From NCBI RefSeq assembly GCF_025362435.1, contig NZ_JANYGL010000155.1, positions 1-42,284 on the forward strand: DNA of 42,284 nucleotides, written 5' to 3'. Made by a program: the position numbers and the translations under genes. Of this stretch, positions 1 through 7,565 are shown piece after piece. This DNA comes from Polymorphobacter sp. GTDB taxonomy: Bacteria > Pseudomonadota > Alphaproteobacteria > Sphingomonadales > Sphingomonadaceae. Position 1 is the first letter of the stretch, and each line of letters starts with the position of its first letter. Below the pieces are notes generated by a model. It saw nothing but the letters and a program-made list of their open reading frames with translations. It did not search any database and was not told the origin of the DNA.

Positions 1-27
1 TTCGACCGGACCCTGCACCAGGACTGA
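1..27 (+). CDS. Possible C-terminal tail of an upstream gene (partial)
   Basis: The first 24 bases read in frame as FDRTLHQD followed by TGA at 25-27. If the frame is real, this is the last eight codons of a gene starting left of the window. Eight codons cannot identify a family, and the frame may be chance. Confidence 0.2.
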   Translation, partial: FDRTLHQD

Positions 28-75
28 TTGAGCGCGGCCGATCGAGCCGCGCCCCGCGATGGTCGGCGATAGCGC

Positions 76-268
76 TGTCCTACACCCCTCCGCCTGCGGT
101 ACCTTTTCCGGCCGCCACCGGGCGACGCGTGTTCTTTCTCATCGGTGAATTTCGTCGCACGCTTCGTGGAAGCGGATCGCGCAACTTTGCGGGAATAATT
201 CGCGCGGTTCGCGGAGGAAGCGAAAGCGAGAAACATGCACTTCTGTGTGAACTTATTTTGAACTTAGC
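76..268 (+). repeat. Dispersed intergenic element, copy 1 (longest copy)
   Basis: This is one of three copies of the same composite sequence, the others being 6600-6747 and 34292-34446, both inverted relative to this one. Shared blocks in order are TGTCCTACACC (76-86), CGCCTGCG, GCCACCGGGC, a GCGTTCTTTCTCAT-like block, an AAACA-rich stretch, and a right end TGTGTGAAC followed by TTATTTTGAACTTAGC (244-268). The right end contains the direct repeat GAACTTA-TTTT-GAACTTA. This copy is about 45 bp longer than the others because of extra sequence in its middle. It has no open frame with coding character. It may be a non-autonomous mobile element or a regulatory RNA or DNA element; the family was not recognised. 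Confidence 0.75.
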
Positions 269-359
269 TTTGGGAGCGGCGCTGGTCGCCACCTCCAAGG
301 CTGGTCGCTTCAGTCTAAGGCACTCCAAATTTCAGCGTTTGCGTGCCACTCGCTAAACG

Positions 360-468
360 TAGCTAGTTGACCGCGTCATCGACCGCTGGCTCACCGTGTT
401 CGCGTACCGTCACAGCCCGCCGGACTGATGGGCATCAACTTGCGGCTCCCACGCGGCGAGGCGGCGGC
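360..468 (-). pseudogene. Strongly decayed copy of the ilvD 3' end (unit A)
   Basis: On the minus strand this stretch lines up with the last ~45 codons of ilvD (about 813-955) but is badly eroded. In the LWRYAKTV frame it reads L-stop-R-Y-A-N-T-V-S and then loses similarity. DNA similarity is clearest around 390-460, where the order matches unit B and the intact gene: a ccgtNttcgc block, a cacag block, a gactgatgggc block and a cggctcccac block. It cannot encode a product. Confidence 0.6.
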
Positions 469-558
469 AAGCAAAACACTGTCGCCTGTGTGAACTTATT
501 TTGAACTTAGCGTCACGTCTTGACCGCCGCTTGTCTGGTTCAGGCGAGCGTCATCCGG

Positions 559-708
559 CTAAGTCTCTCGAATATCGGGATATACGTGCCGTTCGGGGAA
601 CGCACCCGGGGAGGTGGCCGCACCGTTGGCCGCTGGGCTAACCGTCTTCGCATAGCGCCACAGAGCACCTGACTAACAGGCGCTTCCCCGCAGCTCCCAC
701 CCGGCGCG
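559..708 (-). pseudogene. Partial copy of the ilvD C-terminus (unit B)
   Basis: The minus strand encodes a stretch matching the last 34 residues of the intact IlvD ([11 protein letters not shown] to HVYADI) at 27 of 34 positions with no frameshift. It then adds three residues (R-E-T) and a TAG stop at 559-561. An in-frame TAG at 673-675 lies just before the matched part, where the intact gene has a Tyr-Gln pair, so there is no usable start. This is a duplicated gene tail, less decayed than unit A. The 27/34 count comes from translating both segments by hand. Confidence 0.75.
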
Positions 709-812
709 GCGATAAGCGAAAAGGCTGCTTCTGTGTGAACTTAGTTTGAACTTAGCGTCACGTCTGACAGCCGCTCTTGCGCTGCGAGGTGATCGCTATC
801 CGCCTAAGTCAC

Positions 813-2540
813 TCAGATGTCCGCGTAAACGTGCCGTTCGGCGGATGCACCCGGGTGGGTGACCGCCCCGTTGACCGCCGGTCCGACCGTCTTGGCATAG
901 CGCCACAGCGCGCCAGACTGATAGGCGTTGATTCGCGGCTGCCACGCTGCGCGGCGGCTTTCGAGTTCGACAGGGTCGACGAGCAGGTCGATCGTCCCCG
1001 CTTCGGCGTCGATGCGGATCCGGTCGCCGTTCTCGACCAGCGCGATCGGTCCGCCGTCGGCGGCTTCGGGGCCGACATGGCCGATGCAGAAGCCCCGCGT
1101 CCCGCCCGAGAAGCGCCCGTCGGTGATCAGCGCGACCTTCTCGCCCATGCCGAGGCCGTAGAGAGCGGCGGTGGTCGACAGCATCTCGCGCATCCCGGGT
1201 CCGCCCTTGGGCCCCTCGTAGCGGATGACGAGGACCTCGCCTTCGCAAATCGAGCGCGCCTCGACCGCTGCGAAGGCGTCCTCCTCGCAGTCGAACACAC
1301 GCGCCGGGCCCTCGAACACGAGCGTGTGCATGCCGGCGACCTTGACGATCGCGCCGTCGGGGGCGAGCGAGCCGCGCAGGCCGACGACCCCGCCGGTCAG
1401 CGTGATCGGGTTCGACACCGGGCGGATAACGTCCTGGTTCGCGTTCCAAGTCACCTGCGCGAGATTCTCGGCGAGCGTCTTGCCGGTCACTGTCATGCAG
1501 TCGCCGTGGAGGAAGCCGCCGTTCATCAGCGTCTTCATCACCATGTAGATCCCGCCCGCGTCGTACAGGTCGCGCGCGACGTAGCGCCCGCCGGGCTTGA
1601 GGTCGGTGATGTACGGGGTCCGCTTGAAGATCTCGGCGACGTCGAACAGGGTGAACTCGATCCCCGCCTCGTTCGCCATCGCGGGCAGATGGAGCGCGGC
1701 GTTGGTCGATCCGCCCGTCGCAGCAACGACCGTGGCAGCGTTTTCAAAGGCTTCGCGCGTACAGATGTCACGTGGACGAAGGTTGGCGGCGAGGCAGCTC
1801 ATCACTGCCTCCCCCGCCGCGACGGCGAGCGCGGCGCGGCCCTCGTACGGCGCGGGCATCATGTTCGAGTTGGGCAGCGACAGCCCGATCGCCTCGGCGA
1901 CGCACGCCATCGTGTTTGCGGTGAATTGGCCGCCGCACGCACCGTGCCCCGGGCAGGCGACCTTTTCGAGCGCGGTCAGGCGAGCAAGCGGGCAGGTCCC
2001 GGCGGCGAACTGGCCGACCGCCTCGAAGACGTCGACGACGGTGACGTCCTTCTCCTCGAACCGCCCCGGCAGGATCGACCCGCCGTAGACGAAAACGGCC
2101 GGGACATTGAGGCGGAGCATTGCCATCATCATTCCCGGCAACGACTTGTCGCATCCGGCGAAGGTGAGCAGAGCGTCGTAACTGTGGCCACGCATCGACA
2201 GCTCGACCGAGTCGGCGATGACCTCGCGGCTGACGAGGGACGATTTCATCCCCTGGTGGCCCATCGCGATACCGTCGGTGACGGTGATCGTGTTGAACCG
2301 GCGCGGCGTTCCCCCGGCGGCAATCACCCCAGCTCGCGCCGCATCGGCCTGCGCGTCAAGTGTGGTGTTGCACGGAGCCGAGTCGTTGCCCGCCGAGACG
2401 ACCCCGACGAACGGCTTGGCGATGTCTTCGGCGGTTAGGCCCATCGCGTAATAATACGACCGGTGCGGCGCGCGCTCGGGTCCGATGGTAACGTGGCGGC
2501 TGGGCAGCCGTGATTTATCGAAGCTCATGGCCACGTTCAT
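813..2540 (-). CDS. ilvD: Dihydroxy-acid dehydratase
   Basis: IlvD converts 2,3-dihydroxy-isovalerate and 2,3-dihydroxy-3-methylvalerate to the 2-oxo acids that precede valine and isoleucine; it is a cytosolic Fe-S enzyme. The frame gives 575 residues, the usual length. The three cluster cysteines are visible: Cys57 (SAPCNTT), Cys130 in GCDKSLPG and Cys202 in [13 protein letters not shown]. The start MNVAMSF at 2540 is chosen because it follows the hydratase-family gene by 16 bases; an ATG at 2528 (MSFDKS) is the alternative. The open frame runs further upstream, but that would overlap the neighbour. It is probably co-transcribed with the gene at 2557-3324. Its last ~50 codons are duplicated in decayed form downstream. 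Confidence 0.95.
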   Translation of the reverse strand: MNVAMSFDKSRLPSRHVTIGPERAPHRSYYYAMGLTAEDIAKPFVGVVSAGNDSAPCNTTLDAQADAARAGVIAAGGTPRRFNTITVTDGIAMGHQGMKSSLVSREVIADSVELSMRGHSYDALLTFAGCDKSLPGMMMAMLRLNVPAVFVYGGSILPGRFEEKDVTVVDVFEAVGQFAAGTCPLARLTALEKVACPGHGACGGQFTANTMACVAEAIGLSLPNSNMMPAPYEGRAALAVAAGEAVMSCLAANLRPRDICTREAFENAATVVAATGGSTNAALHLPAMANEAGIEFTLFDVAEIFKRTPYITDLKPGGRYVARDLYDAGGIYMVMKTLMNGGFLHGDCMTVTGKTLAENLAQVTWNANQDVIRPVSNPITLTGGVVGLRGSLAPDGAIVKVAGMHTLVFEGPARVFDCEEDAFAAVEARSICEGEVLVIRYEGPKGGPGMREMLSTTAALYGLGMGEKVALITDGRFSGGTRGFCIGHVGPEAADGGPIALVENGDRIRIDAEAGTIDLLVDPVELESRRAAWQPRINAYQSGALWRYAKTVGPAVNGAVTHPGASAERHVYADI

Positions 2541-2556
2541 GGCCGCAAGCCCGCCC

Positions 2557-3324
2557 TCAAGTAAAGCGCGGCGGGCGCTTGGCGAGAAAGGCGGCGACAC
2601 CCTCGGCAAAATCAGGCGAGTCGAACGCAGAGTCGAACTGCGCCGCCGATGCCGCGTCGTCGTCGCTGGCGCCGTCGAGGATGCGCCGGACAATTGCCTT
2701 CGCTGCAAGCTGGGTTGCCGGCGACAGCGCGACCACTCGGGCCGCGAAATCGTCCACGGCAGCAGACAGGTCATCGGCGACGTCGTCGACCAGCCCGAGC
2801 CGCAGCGCCTCGGTCGCATCGAAGGTTCGCGCCGTGAACAGCATCCGCTTCGCCTGGCTCGGCCCGACGAGATCCACGAGCAGCTTGGTATCGTGGAGCG
2901 GGTAGACCAGCCCGAGCTTCGCCGGGGTCAGGCCGAAGCGCGCCGCCGGCGATGCCAGCCGGACATCGCACGCCAGCGCGATGCCGAGTCCCCCGCCGAT
3001 GCAGTCACCGTCGATAGCCGCCAGCGTCGGCTTGGAAGCGCGGGCGAGCGTGACCTGCGTCGCCCGGATCGCAGCATTGTTGCGTGCCCGCCAGGCAGGA
3101 TCGGCAGCGTGGGTCGCAAACTCGCCGATGTCGGCACCGGCGCAGAAGGGTCCCTGCCCCGTCCCGATGATCAGGACGCGGACCGCGGGGTCGGCCATCG
3201 CTTGCTCGACCAGCTTGGGAAAGCCCTCCCACATCGCCTGGTCGAAAGCGTTGCGCTTTGCAGGGCGGTCGATAACGAGCCGAGCGACGCCTGCGGTCGT
3301 CTCGAGATGGAGATGATCGGTCAT
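2557..3324 (-). CDS. Enoyl-CoA hydratase/isomerase (crotonase) family protein, catalytic Glu residues absent
   Basis: This 255-residue crotonase-fold protein acts on acyl-CoA thioesters. The oxyanion-hole regions are clear: [10 protein letters not shown] (60-69) and the GGG run at 110-112 within [16 protein letters not shown]. The two glutamates that add water in classical enoyl-CoA hydratases are not there: the position after GGG-x is Gly114, and the PE of FGxPE is replaced ([10 protein letters not shown], Pro134). Simple hydratase activity is therefore doubtful; isomerase, hydrolase or other crotonase chemistry is possible. It lies 16 bases upstream of ilvD and is likely in the same transcript. 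An intrinsic terminator lies just upstream of its start, closing the preceding unit. Confidence 0.85.
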   Translation of the reverse strand: MTDHLHLETTAGVARLVIDRPAKRNAFDQAMWEGFPKLVEQAMADPAVRVLIIGTGQGPFCAGADIGEFATHAADPAWRARNNAAIRATQVTLARASKPTLAAIDGDCIGGGLGIALACDVRLASPAARFGLTPAKLGLVYPLHDTKLLVDLVGPSQAKRMLFTARTFDATEALRLGLVDDVADDLSAAVDDFAARVVALSPATQLAAKAIVRRILDGASDDDAASAAQFDSAFDSPDFAEGVAAFLAKRPPRFT

Positions 3325-3365
3325 GCCCGCGTGTCACCGATCACGGCGCATACGGCAAGCCCGAC

Positions 3366-3397
3366 AAAAAGGCCGCGCACCTGCAAGGCACACGGCC
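3366..3397 (-). terminator. Intrinsic terminator of the small secreted-protein gene
   Basis: On the minus strand, GGCCGTGTGC (3397-3388) pairs with GTGCGCGGCC (3380-3371) across a 7-base loop. The 10-bp stem includes three wobble pairs and is followed at once by TTTTT (3370-3366). It sits 34 bases after the stop of the 3431-3742 gene and 42 bases before the next start, so it separates the two transcripts. Confidence 0.7.
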
Positions 3398-3430
3398 AGT
3401 TCTGGGTCGAAGGTTGAGCCGTGAGAACGC

Positions 3431-3742
3431 TTACTGGCTCGAAGCAGTCGTCGAACCCGGCAACGCCGCCATGTCGACGCCGAGCGCGCGCGCGGCAGCG
3501 GCGAACTTCTTGGCTGCCTCGGACGTCGCATCGACGGCGCAAAGGCGCTCGCCGGTCGAGATCAGGATCAGCGCCGACTTCTGCCGGTCAGTCGTCGCGG
3601 TGTTTGCCGCGGCGCGAAGTTGAGTCGGCATCGTGGTGCATGTCGATGGCATGGGCGCGGCGAACGCGGGGACAGCTGCAGCAATGAAGGCGGCGCTGAT
3701 GGCGAGCGCGACCGGGGCGGCGACGATGAAGCGGGTGAACAT
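3431..3742 (-). CDS. Small secreted protein of unknown function
   Basis: This 103-residue protein starts with a signal peptide: MFTRF, a hydrophobic Ala/Val-rich core, then AFA-AP with likely cleavage near residue 28. The mature part has only two cysteines (Cys35 and Cys68), which could form a disulfide in the periplasm, and is otherwise alpha-helical and Ala-rich. No family was recognised. The start at 3742 is chosen because AGGAG lies 8 bases upstream; the longer frame beginning at 3787 would start inside the operator region. The gene has its own promoter with three palindromes and its own intrinsic terminator, so it is a single-gene, probably tightly regulated unit. Confidence 0.75.
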   Translation of the reverse strand: MFTRFIVAAPVALAISAAFIAAAVPAFAAPMPSTCTTMPTQLRAAANTATTDRQKSALILISTGERLCAVDATSEAAKKFAAAARALGVDMAALPGSTTASSQ

Positions 3743-3777
3743 GGCGGGTCTCCTGACAACCGGGCGAAGGGCAAACT

Positions 3778-3855
3778 TGAGTTTCACTCAGAACAACTGA
3801 GGATGATTTAAGTTGTACTCAGAAGATCGTCAAGCGCGGAACTGAGTAGCAGTCA
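3778..3855 (-). promoter_or_regulatory. Promoter with three phased TGAGT-N3-ACTCA palindromes
   Basis: A good sigma-70-like promoter is visible on the minus strand: TTGACG (3833-3828), a 16-base spacer and TTAAAT (3811-3806). Three related 13-bp palindromes frame it. On the plus strand they read TGAGT-TTC-ACTCA (3778-3790, perfect), TAAGT-TGT-ACTCA (3809-3821, overlapping the -10 and spacer) and TGAGT-AGC-AGTCA (3843-3855, upstream of the -35). Their starts are 31 and 34 bases apart, about three helical turns. This is the layout expected for a dimeric repressor; the TetR type is a guess from palindrome shape. No regulator gene is next to it. Confidence 0.6.
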
Positions 3856-3908
3856 GATATATTTGAGCACGGCTCATGCTGCAGCGCAACGGAAATCGCG
3901 CTTGGCGG

Positions 3909-4721
3909 TCAGACGATCGTTGTCGCGTAGGCCCACCAGCCGGGATTGCCATCCTCCACCGTCTGTGCTGCCGAGTCGCGCGCTGCAACGTCGCTGTAGA
4001 GAGCGAAGCAAGTGGCTCCCGATCCCGACATCCGCACCAATGCGGCGCCCGTGTTCGCAAGTGCGGCAAGGACATCCGCGATGACCGGAGCGAGCCTGAT
4101 CGCAGACTCGGCCAGGTCGTTCCGCGCGCCGCGCCACGCTGTCGGATCGAGCGGGCCGCGGTCGACCCCGTCCCATCCTGCAAATACCGGTCCCGTCGGG
4201 ACCGCAACGCGCGGGTTGACCAGCAGGATCGGCGTGCCCGCGACGTCGAGGTCGACCGGCACGAGTATCTCCCCCCTGCCCGTCCCTGCAACCGTCCGCC
4301 CGAGGAGACAGGCGGGGACGTCGGCACCGAGCGACGCGGCGATCGGCAACAGTCGCTCGATCGGCCAATCGAGGTGCCAGAAGCGGTTGAGCAGACGGAG
4401 CGCCGCTGCAGCATCTGCGGACCCCCCTCCGAGCCCAGCCGCGACTGGAATGTGCTTGTCGAGTGTCAGCGCAGCGTTCGCCCCGACACCTGCCGCCTCA
4501 GCCAATGCTCTCGCAACGCGGAGGACGAGGTTGTCGCCATCTCCAATAGCTGTCGCCAGCGGTCCGGTCATGTCGAGGCTCAGGCCGGTCTCAGCTTGCG
4601 CATGAAGCGTGTCGCCGAAGTCGGTGAAAACGAAAACGGTTTCGAGGTCGTGATACCCGTCGTCGCGTCGTCGGCGGAGGTGGAGCGCGAGGTTGACCTT
4701 CGCCGGTGCGGCCTCGATCAA
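3909..4721 (-). CDS. ispE: 4-diphosphocytidyl-2-C-methyl-D-erythritol kinase
   Basis: IspE phosphorylates CDP-methylerythritol in the cytosolic MEP pathway to isoprenoids. The GHMP-kinase pattern is complete: PAKVNLALHL (6-15), the ATP-binding glycine loop PVAAGLGGGSADAA (92-105), SLGADVPACL with the likely catalytic Asp134, and MSGSGATCF near the C-terminus. Length is 270 residues, normal for the family. The start is a TTG at 4721 whose bases overlap the TGA stop of the upstream TPR gene (TTGA), since no ATG fits the conserved N-terminus. Translation is therefore probably coupled to the TPR gene. Confidence 0.9.
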   Translation of the reverse strand: MIEAAPAKVNLALHLRRRRDDGYHDLETVFVFTDFGDTLHAQAETGLSLDMTGPLATAIGDGDNLVLRVARALAEAAGVGANAALTLDKHIPVAAGLGGGSADAAAALRLLNRFWHLDWPIERLLPIAASLGADVPACLLGRTVAGTGRGEILVPVDLDVAGTPILLVNPRVAVPTGPVFAGWDGVDRGPLDPTAWRGARNDLAESAIRLAPVIADVLAALANTGAALVRMSGSGATCFALYSDVAARDSAAQTVEDGNPGWWAYATTIV

Positions 4722-6493
4722 GGCTTGGGCGCAGCGGCTGGGAGCTGCGCCGCCTGCGCGGTGGCGACATCGAGCCCGAAGTCGAGCTTCTTCGCCAGCA
4801 ACGCCGCCTGCTCGGGCGTCGGCGCGAGGTCGCTCGCCGCCCGCCAGCGGAAGCGCGCCTCGATCCGCCGCCCGGCGCGCCAGTACGCATCGCCCAGATG
4901 CTCGTTGATCGTCGCATCCCCCGTTTCCTGCCGCGCCGCGCCCTCGAGCACGGTCACCGCCTTGGCGTACTGCCCGGTCCGATAATACGCCCACCCCAGC
5001 GAATCGGCGATAAACCCATCGTCGGGGCGCAGCTTGGCGGCGGTCGCGATCAGCGTCTGCGCCTCGGGCAGCTTCAGCCCCCGGTCGAGCAGCGCATACC
5101 CCAAATAGTTGAGAATTGTCGGCTCCTCGGGGGCGAGCGCCAGCGCCGCGCGCAGGTCGGGCTCGGCGTGCGCCCAGTCGCCGCCCTGCTCGTAGGCCGC
5201 GCCGCGCAGGAAATACAGCATCCACCCCGGCGGGCTGACGGGGGTCGCCAGGTGTATCGCCCGGTCATAGTCCGCCGCCGCCGCCGCGTTGCGGTTGAGC
5301 TTGCGCTCGAAATCACCCAGCCGCTGCCAGTCATCGCTCGTCGCCTCCGGCCCGTTCGCCGCCGCCTCGAACAGCTTGCGCGCCTCCCCGTCGCGCCCGA
5401 GGTCGGACAGCGCCGCCGCCCGGTGGATCGCCGCAAGGCTCGCCTGCGGGTCCTTGGGCGAGATGTGCGCGAACGCCGCGATCGCCGCCTCGGGCCGTTC
5501 GCTCCGGGCGAGGACGTCGCCGGTGATCAGCCACGTATCGGCGGTCTCGGGGCTGAGGAAGGTCGCGACCCGGGCAAACACCAGCGCCAGCGGCACCGGC
5601 TTTTCGCGCGCCAGATCCCCCGCCAGCCGCGCCACGAGCAGCGCCACCCCCTGCCGCGGCTCGGCCGGCCCGGCGTCGAGCGACCTCCCGGCATCGAGCC
5701 GCTTGATCGCCGCGTCGAGCGCCGGGTCCGAGCTGCCGTGCGCCAGCAGCGCCTTCGCCTCGGGCACCTTGTGCGCCGCCTGCAATGCCGCCGCCCCGGC
5801 AACCCGCAGCCGGACGACCTCGCGCGCCTCGCCCGTCAGCAACGCGGTGAACAGCGGCGCCGCCTCGTCGTAGCGCTTCGCCGCCGACAGCATCAGCGCA
5901 CGATGCTCGGTGACATAGCTGCGCGCGAAGCCCTGGAACTTGGCCGGGTCGAGCACCGCCAGCGCCTCGTCGGTCTTGCCGCGCCCATACAGCGTCCACC
6001 CCGCGACGATCGGCGCGACAACGGCGGCATAGCCCGCGTCGGCCAGCCCCGGGCGCGCCGCGTCGGCGCCGTTCCAGTCGCGCCGCTTGAGCGCATCGGC
6101 GAGGCGGACCAGCGCCGTCGTCGAATCCCCCGCCTTCGCCGCGTCGAGCCGCTTCGCCAGGTCGACCGCGAGCTTCTCGTCCCCCGCCGCGACCGCGGTG
6201 TCGAAGGTCCGCCGCTGGAGCGTCAGGTCCCCCGGATCGGCCTTGAGCGCATCGTCGTAGTAATGTGCGGCGTCGTCGAGCCGGTGATCGGCATCGGCAA
6301 ACCGCCCGAGGATATAGCCGTGCAGCGGCGAGATCGCCGGGCGCGCAGTCGCCAGCGCAGGGGCAGCCGCCGCTAACCAAATAAGCGCAAAAGCCGCGGA
6401 AGTTGACGAAGTTGACGCCACGTCGACCCGAAACCCCCTCCCCCCACGGTCATCGCGCGGGGCGGAAGTGCGGCTTGGCGGGAAGATCGGCAT
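4718..6493 (-). CDS. Exported TPR-repeat protein
   Basis: About 591 residues rich in tetratricopeptide-like helical pairs (for example LQRLGDF, ILNYLGYALLDRG and GDATINEHLGDAYWRAG patterns); such proteins scaffold protein complexes. A hydrophobic Ala-rich segment ending APALATA lies about 50 residues after the proposed start and looks like a late signal sequence or anchor. The start at 6493 is supported by GGAG nine bases upstream; a GTG at 6421 would give a more normal signal peptide and is a serious alternative. The frame stays open up to a TTG at 6610, but that lies inside the dispersed repeat and is unlikely to be used. Overlaps ispE by four bases (TTGA), so the two form an operon. Confidence 0.75.
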   Translation of the reverse strand: MPIFPPSRTSAPRDDRGGRGFRVDVASTSSTSAAFALIWLAAAAPALATARPAISPLHGYILGRFADADHRLDDAAHYYDDALKADPGDLTLQRRTFDTAVAAGDEKLAVDLAKRLDAAKAGDSTTALVRLADALKRRDWNGADAARPGLADAGYAAVVAPIVAGWTLYGRGKTDEALAVLDPAKFQGFARSYVTEHRALMLSAAKRYDEAAPLFTALLTGEAREVVRLRVAGAAALQAAHKVPEAKALLAHGSSDPALDAAIKRLDAGRSLDAGPAEPRQGVALLVARLAGDLAREKPVPLALVFARVATFLSPETADTWLITGDVLARSERPEAAIAAFAHISPKDPQASLAAIHRAAALSDLGRDGEARKLFEAAANGPEATSDDWQRLGDFERKLNRNAAAAADYDRAIHLATPVSPPGWMLYFLRGAAYEQGGDWAHAEPDLRAALALAPEEPTILNYLGYALLDRGLKLPEAQTLIATAAKLRPDDGFIADSLGWAYYRTGQYAKAVTVLEGAARQETGDATINEHLGDAYWRAGRRIEARFRWRAASDLAPTPEQAALLAKKLDFGLDVATAQAAQLPAAAPKP

Positions 6494-6599
6494 AGTGGAC
6501 GGCTCCGAGACTCGAACGGCCAAGGGTAACGCGGATCGGGGGGCGTCGAACAGCGGTTCTTGGTGCCGCGCATTTGGGGGAGCGAGTCGCTCGTCCGGT

Positions 6600-6747
6600 G
6601 CTAAGTTCAAAATAAGTTCACACAGACGCGTGCGTTTTGTTTCCGCCTTTCCCGGGGGAGCGACGACGGCGATGTACCAATGAGAAAGAACGCGTGTTGC
6701 CCGGTGGCGACGGGGGGAGGGTAACGCAGGCGGCGGGGTGTAGGACA
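6600..6747 (-). repeat. Dispersed intergenic element, copy 2
   Basis: Inverted copy of the element at 76-268. The right end GCTAAGTTC-AAAATAAGTTCACACA (plus-strand reading) is at 6600-6624 and the left end GGTGTAGGACA at 6737-6747. Internal blocks atgagaaagaacgcg and gcccggtggc match copy 1 in reverse complement. It lies between the TPR gene and the reverse transcriptase cassette, with its right end about 105 bases upstream of the TPR start, so it probably forms part of that gene's leader or promoter region. Confidence 0.75.
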
Positions 6748-6812
6748 GGGGAAAGTTGCGGGCTGTGATTAGGGCCAGATGCCATTGGCGATCGAGCTAA
6801 GCTTTCTTGGCC

Positions 6813-7565
6813 TCATCGCCTTTCAAATTCCTGTGCAACCGCAGAGCGCAACATCTCGACGAGCTCGACGCGATCAGACGACGCGGATGCGGACCTTAGA
6901 AGGTAATCATAATTGACAAAGAGGGCTGCGTTGCGTCTCGGATTTAGCAATAAAACATCTGACCAGACATCACCGTCATTTTCAACAATCGAGGCATACC
7001 TTAAGAGCCAATACATTAGGACTTGGCGGAAATCGTTCGCGCCGAAATTTCTGTCTGTGTGCTTGACTTCAATTAGAATCGAACCGAGAGAAAAATCTCC
7101 TCTTCCGGACGCAACCCAGCCCATACCTTGAATGAGCGGCGCACTTTCTAAGTTGACTTCAGGTAATCGCTCCCGAACAATCGTCAACATTGTTACGAGA
7201 TTGCGAGCCGCATGATCAGCGACAATAATGTCGTCTGGTTCAAGATCATTCGGGATCTTAGAGTCAAAATAATATTGCTGTCGCTTTGATGCAGCTGCCA
7301 AGCACACCGACCATGAAGACAATACGCCGCCCTGTAGTTGACTTTCCGCACGGGCCATTGACAATTCAAATATCATTGATTTTTGAAGACGGCTTTTCGC
7401 AATTATCTCATTTGGTATTGGGGTGATTTCAGAAAAGGAAAACATTTTTGCGTTCAGGGTGTTCACTAGGCCGCCTGTCAGTCGCGGGAACAGACCATCC
7501 AGGACTCCCGGAATGTCGCGTGCAACTGTCCTCGGGTCTCGTGCCGACAGCCGATTAAAGAGCAT
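6813..7565 (-). CDS. Putative PD-(D/E)XK nuclease-like partner of the reverse transcriptase
   Basis: About 250 residues with no family recognised at sight. The C-terminal half carries the core of a PD-(D/E)XK nuclease: Asp157 (RGDFSLG), then Glu166-Val-Lys168 (LIEVKHT), then Gln181-x3-Tyr185 (RQVLMYW). The QxxxY motif is typical of RecB/Cas4-like members. A beta-strand-like segment VLLLNPRR follows. The start at ATG 7565 overlaps the reverse transcriptase stop (ATGCTCTTTAA), giving tight translational coupling; a GTG at 7610 is a weaker alternative because AGAGG is only three bases from it. Base composition is lower in GC than the surroundings, like the RT gene. It is most likely an effector or processing nuclease of the same system, but activity is inferred from motifs only. 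Confidence 0.65.
   Translation of the reverse strand: MLFNRLSARDPRTVARDIPGVLDGLFPRLTGGLVNTLNAKMFSFSEITPIPNEIIAKSRLQKSMIFELSMARAESQLQGGVLSSWSVCLAAASKRQQYYFDSKIPNDLEPDDIIVADHAARNLVTMLTIVRERLPEVNLESAPLIQGMGWVASGRGDFSLGSILIEVKHTDRNFGANDFRQVLMYWLLRYASIVENDGDVWSDVLLLNPRRNAALFVNYDYLLRSASASSDRVELVEMLRSAVAQEFERR

Larger units (their letters stand above)
244..960. repeat. Tandem array of ~244-bp units: right-end motif plus ilvD 3' end, three copies
   Basis: The right-end motif of the dispersed element occurs at 244-268, 487-511 and 732-756, with start-to-start spacings of 243 and 245 bases. After each motif comes sequence related to the 3' end of ilvD and its downstream flank. The third unit runs into the intact ilvD gene (stop at 813-815). 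The first two units hold decayed copies. Only the outer left edge (76-86) carries the other end of the element. The array fills the space between ilvD and the left part of the window, and no other gene was seen in it. Confidence 0.8.

Noticed and set aside
129-356. 75-codon plus-strand frame in the left non-coding region
   Set aside because: It is built from the dispersed element and unit A of the tandem array; the same element gives unrelated frames at its other copies.
76-760. CRISPR array made of the repeated TGTGTGAAC motif
   Set aside because: Repeats are about 244 bases apart, the intervening sequences are related to each other rather than unique spacers, and no cas genes are present.
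777-2438. 553-codon open frame on the plus strand opposite ilvD
   Set aside because: It lies antisense to a complete ilvD, is rich in Arg, Asp and Gly without family motifs, and is the usual shadow frame of high-GC coding DNA.
4706-6376. 556-codon Arg-rich frame opposite the TPR gene
   Set aside because: Shadow of the TPR gene; extreme Arg/Leu/Pro composition and no motifs.
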